Below, in pieces: positions 54,916 to 64,000 of a stretch of DNA of 64,000 bases. The notes below the pieces were generated by a model, which searched no databases, had not been told where the DNA came from, and saw only the letters and a list, made by a program, of their open reading frames with translations. The stretch is taken from positions 248,001 to 312,000 of the forward strand of contig NZ_QJVJ01000001.1 of NCBI RefSeq assembly GCF_003217775.1, given 5' to 3'. The stretch's first letter is position 1; the number at the start of each line of letters is the position of its first letter. The stretch comes from Paenibacillus flagellatus. GTDB taxonomy: Bacteria; Bacillota; Bacilli; Paenibacillales; NBRC-103111. Position numbers and translations under genes: made by a program.

Positions 54916-56031
54916 CTACAGGCAGGCGGCGGCCGTCGCGTTATGAAAGCAATGGCGCAGCCGGGCGACCGAAACGTCCCTGCCGTAATGAACCCGGTTC
55001 GTCAACAGCACCGCGAAGCAGTCCGCCGCCGGGTCCATCCACAGGCTCGTTCCGGTAAAGCCGGTGTGGCCGTAGCAGGACGGCGACAGCAGGTCGCCGG
55101 AGGCGTCCCACGGGTCGCCCTTGAGCACCCAGCCGAGGCCGCGGTTGGCGGCCAAGCCGGGCGTCGCGCAGCGGGTCGCCGCCTCGACGGCCGCCGCGCT
55201 GAGCAGCCTCCCGCTTCCGCCGATGCGGCCTTGGGCCAGCCACATCGCCGCATACTTGGCCAAGTCGGCCGCGGTCGAGAACAGGCCGGCGTGGCCGCTG
55301 GCGCCGCCGAGCGCGCCCGCGTTCTCGTCGTGCACCTCGCCCCACTTGTGGCGGCCGAGGCCGGCGTCGTATTCGGTCGCGGCGATGCGCGGCCGCAGCT
55401 CCTCCCGCGGGAGAAACCGCGTGTCGCTCATGCCGAGCGGCTCGAATACGTGCTTCCGCGCGGCGTCCGCCAGCGGTTCGCCGAACAGCTCCGACACGAT
55501 TGCGCCCAGCGTGATGAAGCCGAGGTCGCTGTACACCATTTTCGTGCCCGGCTCGTATTCGAGCGGCTGGCCAAGCACGTGCGCTTTCACTTCGTCCGGC
55601 GTCCAGCCGTGCGAGTACATATCCTTATGCGACAGCAGGCCGGACGTATGCGTCAGCAGCTGCTTGACGGTAACGGCCGACTTTCCTTCGGCGGCGAACG
55701 CCGGAAGGTAGACGGCGACCGGATCGTCCAGACGCAGCCGGCCGCGGTCGACGAGCAGCAGCGCGAGCGGCAGCGTCGCGACGACCTTGGTCAGCGACGC
55801 GCAGTCGTAGATCGTGCCCGGCGCGGCCGGCAGCCTGCCGCCGTCCGGCGCCGCCGTATGCGCGACCCCGACCGCGTGCACCGCGGCTACGCGGCCGTGC
55901 CGGCCGATCGCCGCTACGCCGCCCGGCGTATCGCCTCGCGCCACCGCTTCGTCCAGCAGGCGGAATGCGTCGGCGATCCGATCCGGGTCCATGTTCGCGT
56001 CGGCGGCCGCCGACGTGTCGTATTCGTTCAT
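54916..56031 (-). CDS. beta-lactamase-fold serine hydrolase (AmiE/YbbE-like)
   Basis: 371 residues, no signal peptide seen. Serine hydrolase motifs are SLTK (Ser79, Lys82), YSD (Tyr167) and HTG in CYGHTGFTGTS. In B. subtilis a protein of this fold (AmiE, formerly YbbE) encoded beside NagZ and NamZ removes the peptide from MurNAc; the same neighbourhood here suggests the same role. Lack of a clear export signal leaves its site of action open. It is separated by 28 bases from anmK. Confidence 0.8.
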   Translation of the reverse strand: MNEYDTSAAADANMDPDRIADAFRLLDEAVARGDTPGGVAAIGRHGRVAAVHAVGVAHTAAPDGGRLPAAPGTIYDCASLTKVVATLPLALLLVDRGRLRLDDPVAVYLPAFAAEGKSAVTVKQLLTHTSGLLSHKDMYSHGWTPDEVKAHVLGQPLEYEPGTKMVYSDLGFITLGAIVSELFGEPLADAARKHVFEPLGMSDTRFLPREELRPRIAATEYDAGLGRHKWGEVHDENAGALGGASGHAGLFSTAADLAKYAAMWLAQGRIGGSGRLLSAAAVEAATRCATPGLAANRGLGWVLKGDPWDASGDLLSPSCYGHTGFTGTSLWMDPAADCFAVLLTNRVHYGRDVSVARLRHCFHNATAAACL

Positions 56032-56059
56032 TGTGCTTCGCCTCCCATCGAATCGCCGA

Positions 56060-57250
56060 TCAGCCCGGCAGCGCCAGCTTGCCCATAATCGTCGGGACGG
56101 GAGCGCCCGTCGCCGACGGCAAATTGTTCGGAATGCCGAACAGGAAATTGTTCGCGAATACGGCGAACGCGACCGCTTCCTTCGCGTCGCTCGATATGCC
56201 GAGCGCGTCCGACGTCGTTACCGTTAGTTCCGGCAGCAAATCGCCGAGCATCGCGAGCAGCGTCTTGTTGTGCGCGCCGCCGCCCGACACGATCACCTCT
56301 TGCGCCGGCGCCGCCGGCAGCACGAACTCGCGGTAGCCTTGCGCGATCGAGCTTGCCGTGAAGGCGGTGAACGTCGCCACGATATCGGCGTCGGACAGCC
56401 CCTTCGCACGCATCCGCTCCATCCATTGCTGCGCGTACGCCTTGCCGAACAGCTCGCGTCCCGTCGTCTTCGGCGGCTTCATCGCGAAGTACGGATGGCT
56501 CATCATGTCCGCGACGACGGCGCCGTCCGGCTTCCCTCTCGCCGCCCATTGGCCGCCCGCGTCATAGCTGCGCTCGCCGTCCGACAGCGTATGGACCGCT
56601 TGGTCGATCAGCATGTTGCCCGGGCCGGTATCGAAGGCGATGACCTGCTCCGGCAGCCCGCCGGCCGGAATCGCCGCGCAGTTGCCGATGCCGCCGATGT
56701 TTTGCACGATGCGTCCTTTCGCCTCGTCGCGGAACAGAATAAAGTCCGCATACGGGACGAGCGGCGCTCCTTGCCCGCCGACGGCCATGTCGGCCGTCCG
56801 GTAATCGCCGACGACCGGCTTGCCCGTCCGCTTCGCGATGACCGACAAGTCGCCGATCTGCAGCGTCGAGCGGACGAGCGACCAATCGGATTCGTCGGCG
56901 ATCGGGATGTGCCAGATCGTCTGGCCGTGCGAGCTGATCAAGTCGACGTCGGCCATCGTCAACCCCGCTTCCGCCACCGCCCGCTCCGCCGCGTCGGCGA
57001 GCACGTCGGCGATGTAGAAGTTCATGCCGCACACTTTGGCCACGTCCGAATGCTCGACGCTGCACAGCTCCTTCAGCTTCTCGCGCAGCTTGTCGTCATA
57101 CGGCACCGCCGTGTAGGCGACGAGCTCCGCCTTCGTCGCGAGCCCTTGGCCCTCGACGCGGACGATCGCCGCGTCGACGCCGTCGAGCGACGTGCCGGAC
57201 ATGAGCCCGATAATGAGCCGGCTCGGCTTCGTTACGAGATTCGCGATCAT
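56060..57250 (-). CDS. anmK: anhydro-N-acetylmuramic acid kinase
   Basis: 396 residues. Family motifs are GLMSGTSLDGVDAAIV at the N-terminus, ISSHGQTIWH, GGIGNCAAIP and FDTGPGNMLIDQ, and SGGGAHNKTLL near residue 325. It opens and phosphorylates 1,6-anhydro-MurNAc to MurNAc-6-P. Start ATG 57250 overlaps the nagZ stop as ATGA. Typical partners would be MurQ, not seen in the window. Confidence 0.95.
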   Translation of the reverse strand: MIANLVTKPSRLIIGLMSGTSLDGVDAAIVRVEGQGLATKAELVAYTAVPYDDKLREKLKELCSVEHSDVAKVCGMNFYIADVLADAAERAVAEAGLTMADVDLISSHGQTIWHIPIADESDWSLVRSTLQIGDLSVIAKRTGKPVVGDYRTADMAVGGQGAPLVPYADFILFRDEAKGRIVQNIGGIGNCAAIPAGGLPEQVIAFDTGPGNMLIDQAVHTLSDGERSYDAGGQWAARGKPDGAVVADMMSHPYFAMKPPKTTGRELFGKAYAQQWMERMRAKGLSDADIVATFTAFTASSIAQGYREFVLPAAPAQEVIVSGGGAHNKTLLAMLGDLLPELTVTTSDALGISSDAKEAVAFAVFANNFLFGIPNNLPSATGAPVPTIMGKLALPG

Positions 57251-58944
57251 CGTCCGTTCCCTCCGCTTCCCGCCGGATAATCCGGATGAATCGCCACCGG
57301 CGTCCGTCCTCGCGCTTCCGCCGTCCCGGCCAGCACCTTCGCCGCCGATTGCAGCGCGAGCGGCCGCGATTCGTACGTCAGCACGTACGCCGGCACGTCC
57401 GGAAACGCCTGAATGTCGTACGGGTTGCGCTGCGCCACGACGACGGGCTTGCCGCCCGATTCGAGAACGGCGCGCACGAACGCCGCCTGCTCCGGCCGGA
57501 ACGACGCGTTGTACGTGCCGACGACGACTTGGCCGAACGAGCGCGCCAGCTCCGCGAGCGCGTCCGCCTGGCCGGCGACGTCGTCGAGCAGAACGGTCCG
57601 CTCCTCGACCGGGACGCCTTGCGCGGCCAGCGCCTGGCCGAGCGTCATCGGCAGGTCGACCGATTCGTCGACCTCCGACACCGCCGCCGCCTGCACGCCG
57701 ATGACGAGCGTCCGCTCGCGGCGAAGCGGCAGCAGGCCGCCTTCGTTCTTGACGACCGTGACGCTCGCCTCGCTGATCCGGCGCGCTACCGCGCGATGCG
57801 CCTCGCCGCCGACGCGGCGGAACGCGTCTCCCGCGTAGTAGGCGTCGTCCGCGACCGTGGCGACGGCGTCGGCCGTCAAGCCGCGCCGCCGCTTCATCGC
57901 GAGCAGGCGCCGCACCGACGCGTCGATGCGCGCCTCGCTGATGCGCCCCGACTCGACGGCGGCGACGAGCGCGTCGATCGCCCCCTCCTGCAAGTCGTGG
58001 CGGTGGCTGATCAGGACGCAGTCCGCGCCGGCTTCGACCGCCATGACCGCCGCCTTCACCGTGCCGTAATGGTCGGCGATCGCCTTCATCTCCATGCAGT
58101 CCGTCATGATGACGCCGTCGAAGCCGAGCTCCTCGCGCAGCAGGCCGGTCAAGACGTTGCGCGACAGCGTAACCGGCACCTTGCCCGACTCGAACGCCGG
58201 GAAATAGATGTGCGACGACATGATCGCGTCGACGCCGGCCGCCACCGCCCGTTTGAACGGCGCGAGCTCGACCGCGTAAATGCGTTCCCGCGAATGCGAA
58301 ATCGTCGGCAGGTCGAGATGCGAATCGACGTCCGTGTCGCCGTGTCCCGGAAAATGCTTCGCCGTCGCGGTAACTCCCGCTTCCTGCAGCCCCCGGATCG
58401 CCTGCAGCCCGTAGTCGCCCACGAGCTCCGGCGATTCGCCGTAGGAGCGGACGCCGATGACCGGATTCGCCGGATTGACGTTGACGTCCAGCACCGGCGC
58501 GTAGTTCAGATTGATGCCGAGCGCGCGCAGCTCGTCGCCGGTCACGCGCGCCGCCTCGTAAGCAGCCTCCGCCGATCCGCCGGCCGCGATCGCCATATTG
58601 CCGGGCATGAGCGCCACGCCTTCGGTGAGGCGGGCCACCATGCCGCCCTCCTGGTCGATCGCGATCGTGAGCGGCGGCAAGCCCGCTTCCATCGCGATCC
58701 GCTGCAGCTCCGCGTTCGTCGCCGCCACTTGGCGGATGTCCCGCACGTTGCGCGCGAACAGGATGACACCGCCGATGCCGCGTTCGCGGATCAGCCGGAC
58801 GATCTCCTCGCTCGGCTCGTAGCCGTGAAACCCGCAGTGGACCATCTGGCCGATTTTTTGCCGCAGCGTCATCGCCGACGCGTCATACCCCGCGTCAGCC
58901 GTTGCCGCCTGTTCCCCCGGATGCTTCGTACTGTTGCCGTTCAC
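57247..58944 (-). CDS. nagZ: beta-N-acetylhexosaminidase (GH3)
   Basis: 565 residues: GH3 barrel with the NagZ loop KHFPGHGDTDVDSH (general acid Asp-His pair), nucleophile region MTDCMEMKAI, and a C-terminal domain as in Bacillus NagZ (YbbD). No signal peptide was found, unlike secreted B. subtilis NagZ. GTG 58944 is the start, with GGGAGG 8 bases upstream; the frame is open much further only as an antisense-phase shadow of namZ. Cuts GlcNAc from muropeptide fragments. Confidence 0.93.
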   Translation of the reverse strand: MNGNSTKHPGEQAATADAGYDASAMTLRQKIGQMVHCGFHGYEPSEEIVRLIRERGIGGVILFARNVRDIRQVAATNAELQRIAMEAGLPPLTIAIDQEGGMVARLTEGVALMPGNMAIAAGGSAEAAYEAARVTGDELRALGINLNYAPVLDVNVNPANPVIGVRSYGESPELVGDYGLQAIRGLQEAGVTATAKHFPGHGDTDVDSHLDLPTISHSRERIYAVELAPFKRAVAAGVDAIMSSHIYFPAFESGKVPVTLSRNVLTGLLREELGFDGVIMTDCMEMKAIADHYGTVKAAVMAVEAGADCVLISHRHDLQEGAIDALVAAVESGRISEARIDASVRRLLAMKRRRGLTADAVATVADDAYYAGDAFRRVGGEAHRAVARRISEASVTVVKNEGGLLPLRRERTLVIGVQAAAVSEVDESVDLPMTLGQALAAQGVPVEERTVLLDDVAGQADALAELARSFGQVVVGTYNASFRPEQAAFVRAVLESGGKPVVVAQRNPYDIQAFPDVPAYVLTYESRPLALQSAAKVLAGTAEARGRTPVAIHPDYPAGSGGNGR

Positions 58945-58985
58945 CTGGTTTTCCTCCCGTCTCTCCCGAAGCTGGCCGCCGTCGA

Positions 58986-60173
58986 TCAGTCGTACAGCAA
59001 ATACGGAGCGCGCTCCTTTTTCCATTCGTCGGCGTCGCGTTCCCACAGCGCCACGATACGCTCCAGTCCCGCGTCGTCCAGCGCGGACGTGCGGACCAAA
59101 TCGCTTCCGGTCAAATAGTCGATGAAGGGCTTGCGCCCTTCTTTGAACGGGGCGATCCATTCGAACCGCCCGTCGGACAGCTTCGCCGCCCGATGCAGCA
59201 GCCGAAGGCCCGTCTCCACGCTCCGGTACGTCTCCGTGTCGGTCACGTATAGCTGGACGCCGCTGCACAGCGCCCCTTGATGCTTCGAGAACGTCGGGGT
59301 GAAATACGTCGGCTGAAAATGGACGCCCGGCAGCGCCAGCGCGTTCATCTCCGCCGCCAGCCGTTCGCCGTCGAGCCAAGGCGCGCCCACCGTCTCGAAC
59401 GGACGCGTCGTGCCCCGCCCTTCGGAAACGTTCGTGCCTTCGAACAGGCACGTTCCCGGATAGACGCGGCACGTCTCCAGCGTCGGCGTGTTCGGCGACG
59501 TCATCACCCACGGCAGCCCCGTATCGGCGAACTCCATCGTTCGGCGCCAGCCCTGCAGGCCGACGATTTTCAGATCGCACCGCCGCTCCAGCCGGTCGTT
59601 CATGTACAACGCGAACTCGCCGATCGTCATGCCGGTTCGGAACGGAATCGGCGCGATGCCGACCATCGATTCGAAGCCCGGCACCAGCTTGCCGCCCTCG
59701 CAGCAAAAACCGCCGAACGGATTCGGGCGGTCGAGAACGATCAGCGTCGTGCCGGATTCGGCGCACGCTTCCATCATATAGACGAGCGTCGTCAAATACG
59801 TAAAGAAACGGACGCCGATATCTTGAATGTCGAACAGAACGACGTCGACGTGCCCGAGCATGTCGGCCGTCGGTTTCTTGGTTTTCCCGTACAGGCTGAA
59901 GACGGGCACGCCCCAGCGGGGGTCCGTCTCGTCCTCGAACAGGACGCCCGCCTGGCGTTCGCCGCGGATGCCGTGCTCGCAGGCGAACAAGGCGGTCAGC
60001 TTGGCGTCCGTCAATGCGCCGCACAAGTCGATCGTCGATTCGAACCGGCTGTTGATGCCGGTCGGGCATGTCACCAAGCCGACCCGAGCGCCGGCGAATA
60101 CCGTCTTCGCCGCTTCTTCGATCCGGTCCGCGCCGGTGCGCACGCTAGGCTGCGCCGTAATCCGATTTCCCAC
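58986..60173 (-). CDS. namZ: exo-beta-N-acetylmuramidase (DUF1343/GH171)
   Basis: 395 residues, YbbC-like. Motifs: GLVTCPTGINSR, FACEHGIRGERQAG, VVLFDIQDIGVRFFTY, LDRPNPFGG, SPNTPTLETCRVYPGTCLFEGTNVSEGRGT (shown here in two overlapping runs in the protein). NamZ of B. subtilis removes terminal MurNAc from murein glycans. No signal peptide. GTG 60173 has AAGGAG 8 bases upstream; an in-frame GTG at 60182 is less well placed. The gap to nagZ is 41 bases. Confidence 0.92.
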   Translation of the reverse strand: MGNRITAQPSVRTGADRIEEAAKTVFAGARVGLVTCPTGINSRFESTIDLCGALTDAKLTALFACEHGIRGERQAGVLFEDETDPRWGVPVFSLYGKTKKPTADMLGHVDVVLFDIQDIGVRFFTYLTTLVYMMEACAESGTTLIVLDRPNPFGGFCCEGGKLVPGFESMVGIAPIPFRTGMTIGEFALYMNDRLERRCDLKIVGLQGWRRTMEFADTGLPWVMTSPNTPTLETCRVYPGTCLFEGTNVSEGRGTTRPFETVGAPWLDGERLAAEMNALALPGVHFQPTYFTPTFSKHQGALCSGVQLYVTDTETYRSVETGLRLLHRAAKLSDGRFEWIAPFKEGRKPFIDYLTGSDLVRTSALDDAGLERIVALWERDADEWKKERAPYLLYD

Positions 60174-60195
60174 TTCTCCCACTCCTTCGATGGAA

Positions 60196-60933
60196 TCAAT
60201 TCCCGAGCGCCGACGCCGTCTCGAACCGGTCCCGGCCCGCAGCGCGGTCCGTCCGGGCCTCGTCCGCCGGACGGCCGCCGTCCTCGTCGTCCCGCTCCGG
60301 CTTGGCCAATACGTTGGCCGTCACTTCGTTGGCATAAATGCCGTACATCCCCAAGTACAAGGCCGCGAAGCCGATAACCGTCACGCCGAGCAGCACGGTC
60401 AAGCTGAGCAGTTGGACGAACGCGCCGATCGTATAGACGGGATGCGCGAGAAACAGCTTCACGCTGCGTCCCATCGCCGTGAATACGCCCGCTCCCTCCT
60501 GTACGACGAGCGGCAGCGCATACAGCTGCGAGACGAGCACCATCGACACGAAGTACGTCTGGAACACGGCGAGAACGAAGTAGAGCATGCCGGACTTCCC
60601 GCCGTAATACCACCAGGTCGACACGATGATCAGGATGAAGATCGAGCAGACGAAGGCGAACGCGATCGACGGCAGCGCGAATTTCCAGACGCCGGCGAAC
60701 ATCGCGGCCAGCCTCGGCTTCTCCCCCTTCATCATCCGATGGGTGGCGTGCAGCGCGCCGGCCGCCAGCGGCACGGCGACGAACGGCAAAAAGACGAGCG
60801 ATATGCCGATCGGCAGGAAGAAGACGAACGGGACGAATACGATCGCCCCCGTCATGCTGAACAGCGCGACGGGAATAATATCCTGATAAATCCGCTTCGC
60901 CGAGCGGACGACGATTTCGCTCAATTTGCGCAT
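60196..60933 (-). CDS. YesL-like (DUF624) membrane protein
   Basis: 245 residues with about five membrane segments (TGAIVFVPFVFFLPIGISLVF, LYFVLAVFQTYFV, VLLGVTVIGFAALYLG) and a charged Asp/Arg-rich C-terminal tail of 40 residues. YesL-type proteins recur in sugar-uptake loci of Bacillales with no proven function. 22 bases separate it from namZ. ATG 60933 follows AAAGGGGGAG. Confidence 0.78.
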   Translation of the reverse strand: MRKLSEIVVRSAKRIYQDIIPVALFSMTGAIVFVPFVFFLPIGISLVFLPFVAVPLAAGALHATHRMMKGEKPRLAAMFAGVWKFALPSIAFAFVCSIFILIIVSTWWYYGGKSGMLYFVLAVFQTYFVSMVLVSQLYALPLVVQEGAGVFTAMGRSVKLFLAHPVYTIGAFVQLLSLTVLLGVTVIGFAALYLGMYGIYANEVTANVLAKPERDDEDGGRPADEARTDRAAGRDRFETASALGN

Positions 60934-60990
60934 CCCGTCTCCCCCTTTCTTTTGCTAAGATTGCGTTGATGGTTCACCCATAGAATAGGG

Positions 60991-61020
60991 AAAATAAGAG
61001 CGGAATCCCCCTCTTATTTT
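60991..61020 (-). terminator. terminator or attenuator within the salvage cluster
   Basis: Perfect 10-bp stem AAAATAAGAG/CTCTTATTTT with a ten-base loop, between the ATPase and yesL-like genes. No convincing promoter follows, so it may set lower expression of the enzymes relative to the transporter. Confidence 0.65.
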
Positions 61021-61047
61021 CGTCCGTATCGTCCTATGGAGTTCGGG

Positions 61048-62160
<1,113 letters not shown>

Positions 62161-62190
62161 TTCTAGTCCCCTCCTGTACCTGCTAACTCG

Positions 62191-63024
62191 TTACCCTTTG
62201 ACCGCGCCGATCGTGATGCCTTGCAAGAAATATTTTTGCAGCGCGAAGAACAGAATGATCATCGGCAGCGCGCCGACCGTAGCGCCGGCCATAATCGCGC
62301 CGTAGTCGGTCGCTTCCGCGAACCGGAAGCTCGCGAGGCCGACTTGGATCGTCCGCATTTCCGTCGAACGAGTCACGAGCAGCGGCCAGAAGAAATCGTT
62401 CCAATGCGCCACGAACGTGAATATCGCCAAAACCGCCAAGCCGGGCTTCGCCATCGGCAAAATGATTTTGCGGAAAATGCCGAATTCGCTGCACGCGTCG
62501 ATACGCGCGGCGTGAATGAGCGATGTCGGCAGCGTCGACATGTACTGCTTCATCAAGAAGATGTTGCCGACCGTCACGATCGACGGCAAAATGATCGCCG
62601 TATACGTATCGGCCAAATCGAATACGTTGATGACCAGCACGTACAGCGGAATGAGCGTCACCTGCGCCGGAATCATCATCGTGCTGAGCAGCACCCAGAA
62701 AATCGAGTTGCGGCCCGGAAACTTCAGCTTCGCGAACGCGTAGCCCGCCAGCGTGGCGAAGAACAGGTTCGTAACGGTAATGACGGCCGACACCAGCAGC
62801 GAGTTGAACAGCCAGCGCCAAGCTTTCGTTTTCGTGAAAAACCGTTCGTAAGGCGCGCTCGACCACAATTCCGGCCACATTTGCGGACGGAACGACGCGG
62901 ACGATTGCGAATCCTGGAACGAGCCGATCACCATCCAGTACAACGGGATAATCGTAATGAGCACCCAGAGCAGCAGGACGGCGACCGCGATGCTTAAAAA
63001 TACGGCTTTGGCCTGTTTCGACAT
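62191..63024 (-). CDS. sugar ABC transporter permease (LacG/UgpE type)
   Basis: 277 residues, about six membrane helices, EAA-like loop HAARIDACSEFGIFRKI. The IDAC form differs slightly from the usual IDGA. Same operon as the other permease (13-base gap) and the ATPase (30-base gap). By context it probably imports muropeptide-derived sugars. Confidence 0.93.
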   Translation of the reverse strand: MSKQAKAVFLSIAVAVLLLWVLITIIPLYWMVIGSFQDSQSSASFRPQMWPELWSSAPYERFFTKTKAWRWLFNSLLVSAVITVTNLFFATLAGYAFAKLKFPGRNSIFWVLLSTMMIPAQVTLIPLYVLVINVFDLADTYTAIILPSIVTVGNIFLMKQYMSTLPTSLIHAARIDACSEFGIFRKIILPMAKPGLAVLAIFTFVAHWNDFFWPLLVTRSTEMRTIQVGLASFRFAEATDYGAIMAGATVGALPMIILFFALQKYFLQGITIGAVKG

Positions 63025-63037
63025 GGCGACCGCCTCC

Positions 63038-63967
63038 TTAATATTCGATGTCCGACGAGAAGTATTTGAACTGGATGACCGAGACGAGAATGATCAGCCC
63101 GGCGAGCACGAACGACTGCGCCGAAGCGAGCCCGAAGTCGTAGAAGACGAACGCCGACTCGTAGATCAAGTACGCGATCGTCGTCGTCGCGAAGTTCGGA
63201 CCTCCCGATGTCATCAAGTAGACGCTGATGAAAACCTGGAACGATGTTATGACGCCGGTAACCGCCAAGTAAAGCGTCGTCGGCTTGAGCAGCGGCCACG
63301 TAATTTTGCTGAACTTCGCCCAGCCGCTCGCGTGGTCGATGTCCGCCGCTTCATAGAGCGATTTCGGGATGCCGCCCATCGCGGCGAGATACAAGATGAT
63401 GCCGCTGCCGTGAGCGCCCAAATAGCTCATCAGCATGAGGGAGAACAGCGCTTTGTTCGACTGGCCGAGCCAGACGACCGGATCGAGCCCGAACATGCCG
63501 ATGACGCGGTTCATGAGACCGGAAGCGGTCGGGTCGAAAATCGCCAGCCAGACGAGCGAAATCGTAACGCCGGACGCTACCGCCGGCAAATAAAGCGACG
63601 CCTTGAAAAACGTCTGCCACGAGTTCTTCATCTGGAAAATAAAAAAAGCCAGGATGAACGTAATGGCGATGTTGACCGGCACGGTTCCGATCGTGAAGAT
63701 GACCGTGTTCTTGATCGATTTCCAAAAGACGTTATCCGTGATCATGTAGGAATAGTTGTCCAACCCGATCCATTTGGACTGCATAACGTTATACTTTTGG
63801 AAGCTCATCAAAAACGCGGAAAAAACCGGGTACAGCGTAAAGACCAAAAACAACAGCACCGGGGCCAAAATGAACAGGTACGCCCAGCCGTAATCTTTCC
63901 AGAACTGGACGAACTTCGTGTTCGGCGGCTTCGGTCCCGGTATCGCTTGAACCGTATCGTTTTTCAT
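63038..63967 (-). CDS. sugar ABC transporter permease (LacF/UgpA type)
   Basis: 309 residues, about six membrane helices, EAA-like loop EAADIDHASGWAKFSKI. AGGAGG is 4-5 bases before ATG 63967. The remaining 33 bases to the window edge contain no gene end, so the expected binding-protein gene lies beyond 64000. Confidence 0.93.
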   Translation of the reverse strand: MKNDTVQAIPGPKPPNTKFVQFWKDYGWAYLFILAPVLLFLVFTLYPVFSAFLMSFQKYNVMQSKWIGLDNYSYMITDNVFWKSIKNTVIFTIGTVPVNIAITFILAFFIFQMKNSWQTFFKASLYLPAVASGVTISLVWLAIFDPTASGLMNRVIGMFGLDPVVWLGQSNKALFSLMLMSYLGAHGSGIILYLAAMGGIPKSLYEAADIDHASGWAKFSKITWPLLKPTTLYLAVTGVITSFQVFISVYLMTSGGPNFATTTIAYLIYESAFVFYDFGLASAQSFVLAGLIILVSVIQFKYFSSDIEY

Positions 63968-64000
63968 TTTGTCCTCCTGAGAACTTTGCCGAAGGCAAAG

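Noticed and set aside
58945-60069. NagZ with a 375-residue N-terminal extension
   Set aside because: The extension is an out-of-phase reading of namZ; GTG 58944 with GGGAGG is the start.

Overview
The window looks like chromosome from a high-GC member of the Paenibacillaceae (Cohnella- or Paenibacillus-like). The grounds are two YesM/YesN-type two-component systems beside LplA/LplB/LplC-type sugar importers, AGGAGG ribosome sites with ATG, GTG and TTG starts, sigma-A promoters, CcpA-like sites and a YbbC/YbbD-type murein salvage cluster. The genus is an inference from gene content. No rRNA, tRNA, CRISPR array, insertion sequence or prophage was seen.

Layout. 1-3 kb: the 3' end of nagA and a CPA1 Na+/H+ antiporter broken by one extra G in a G7 run. 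3-14 kb (mostly minus): a six-gene sugar-uptake operon (two permeases, binding lipoprotein, two tandem beta-propeller-like paralogues, a TIM-barrel isomerase/epimerase) and its likely YesMN pair, split by a plus-strand DUF2268-type metalloprotease gene with a textbook MerR-family promoter. 14-18 kb: a heterodimeric ABC exporter and a remnant of an MFS exporter. 18-29 kb: a copper/cadmium/zinc block with a membrane-anchored multicopper oxidase, OmpR-type two-component system, CadC repressor, CopC, PCYCGC lipoprotein, CopD, CadA ATPase and a CzcO-like flavoprotein. Three near-identical CadC-type operators tie cadC to the czcO-cadA operon.

29-40 kb (minus): a second sugar locus with permeases, binding protein, YesMN and a 1,364-residue secreted sialidase-like protein carrying four copies of a discoidin-like module. 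40-47 kb: lipoate ligase, then a self-contained fructose PTS operon (fruR, fruK, IIBC, IIA, HPr, enzyme I). 47-55 kb: a YitT-type protein preceded by four helically phased dyads of unknown purpose, small enzymes, a TetR-regulated Gdx/SugE exporter, an SGNH hydrolase and a double-GNAT protein. 55-64 kb (minus): a murein-sugar salvage cluster (two permeases, UgpC/MsmX ATPase, YesL-like protein, NamZ, NagZ, AnmK, AmiE-like serine hydrolase).

How the parts fit. The salvage cluster would release and import muropeptide sugars and phosphorylate anhydro-MurNAc; the NagA encoded at the other end would deacetylate GlcNAc-6-P. Both Lpl-type importers lack an ATPase gene, so the UgpC/MsmX-type ATPase at 61-62 kb could power all three systems, as MsmX does in Bacillus. 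The metal block combines export (CadA), periplasmic-side copper handling (CopC, CopD, PCYCGC protein, oxidase) and two sensors. The strongest leads for something undescribed are the propeller/TIM-barrel transporter operon, the phased dyad array upstream of the YitT-type gene, and the MerR-type promoter without a local regulator.
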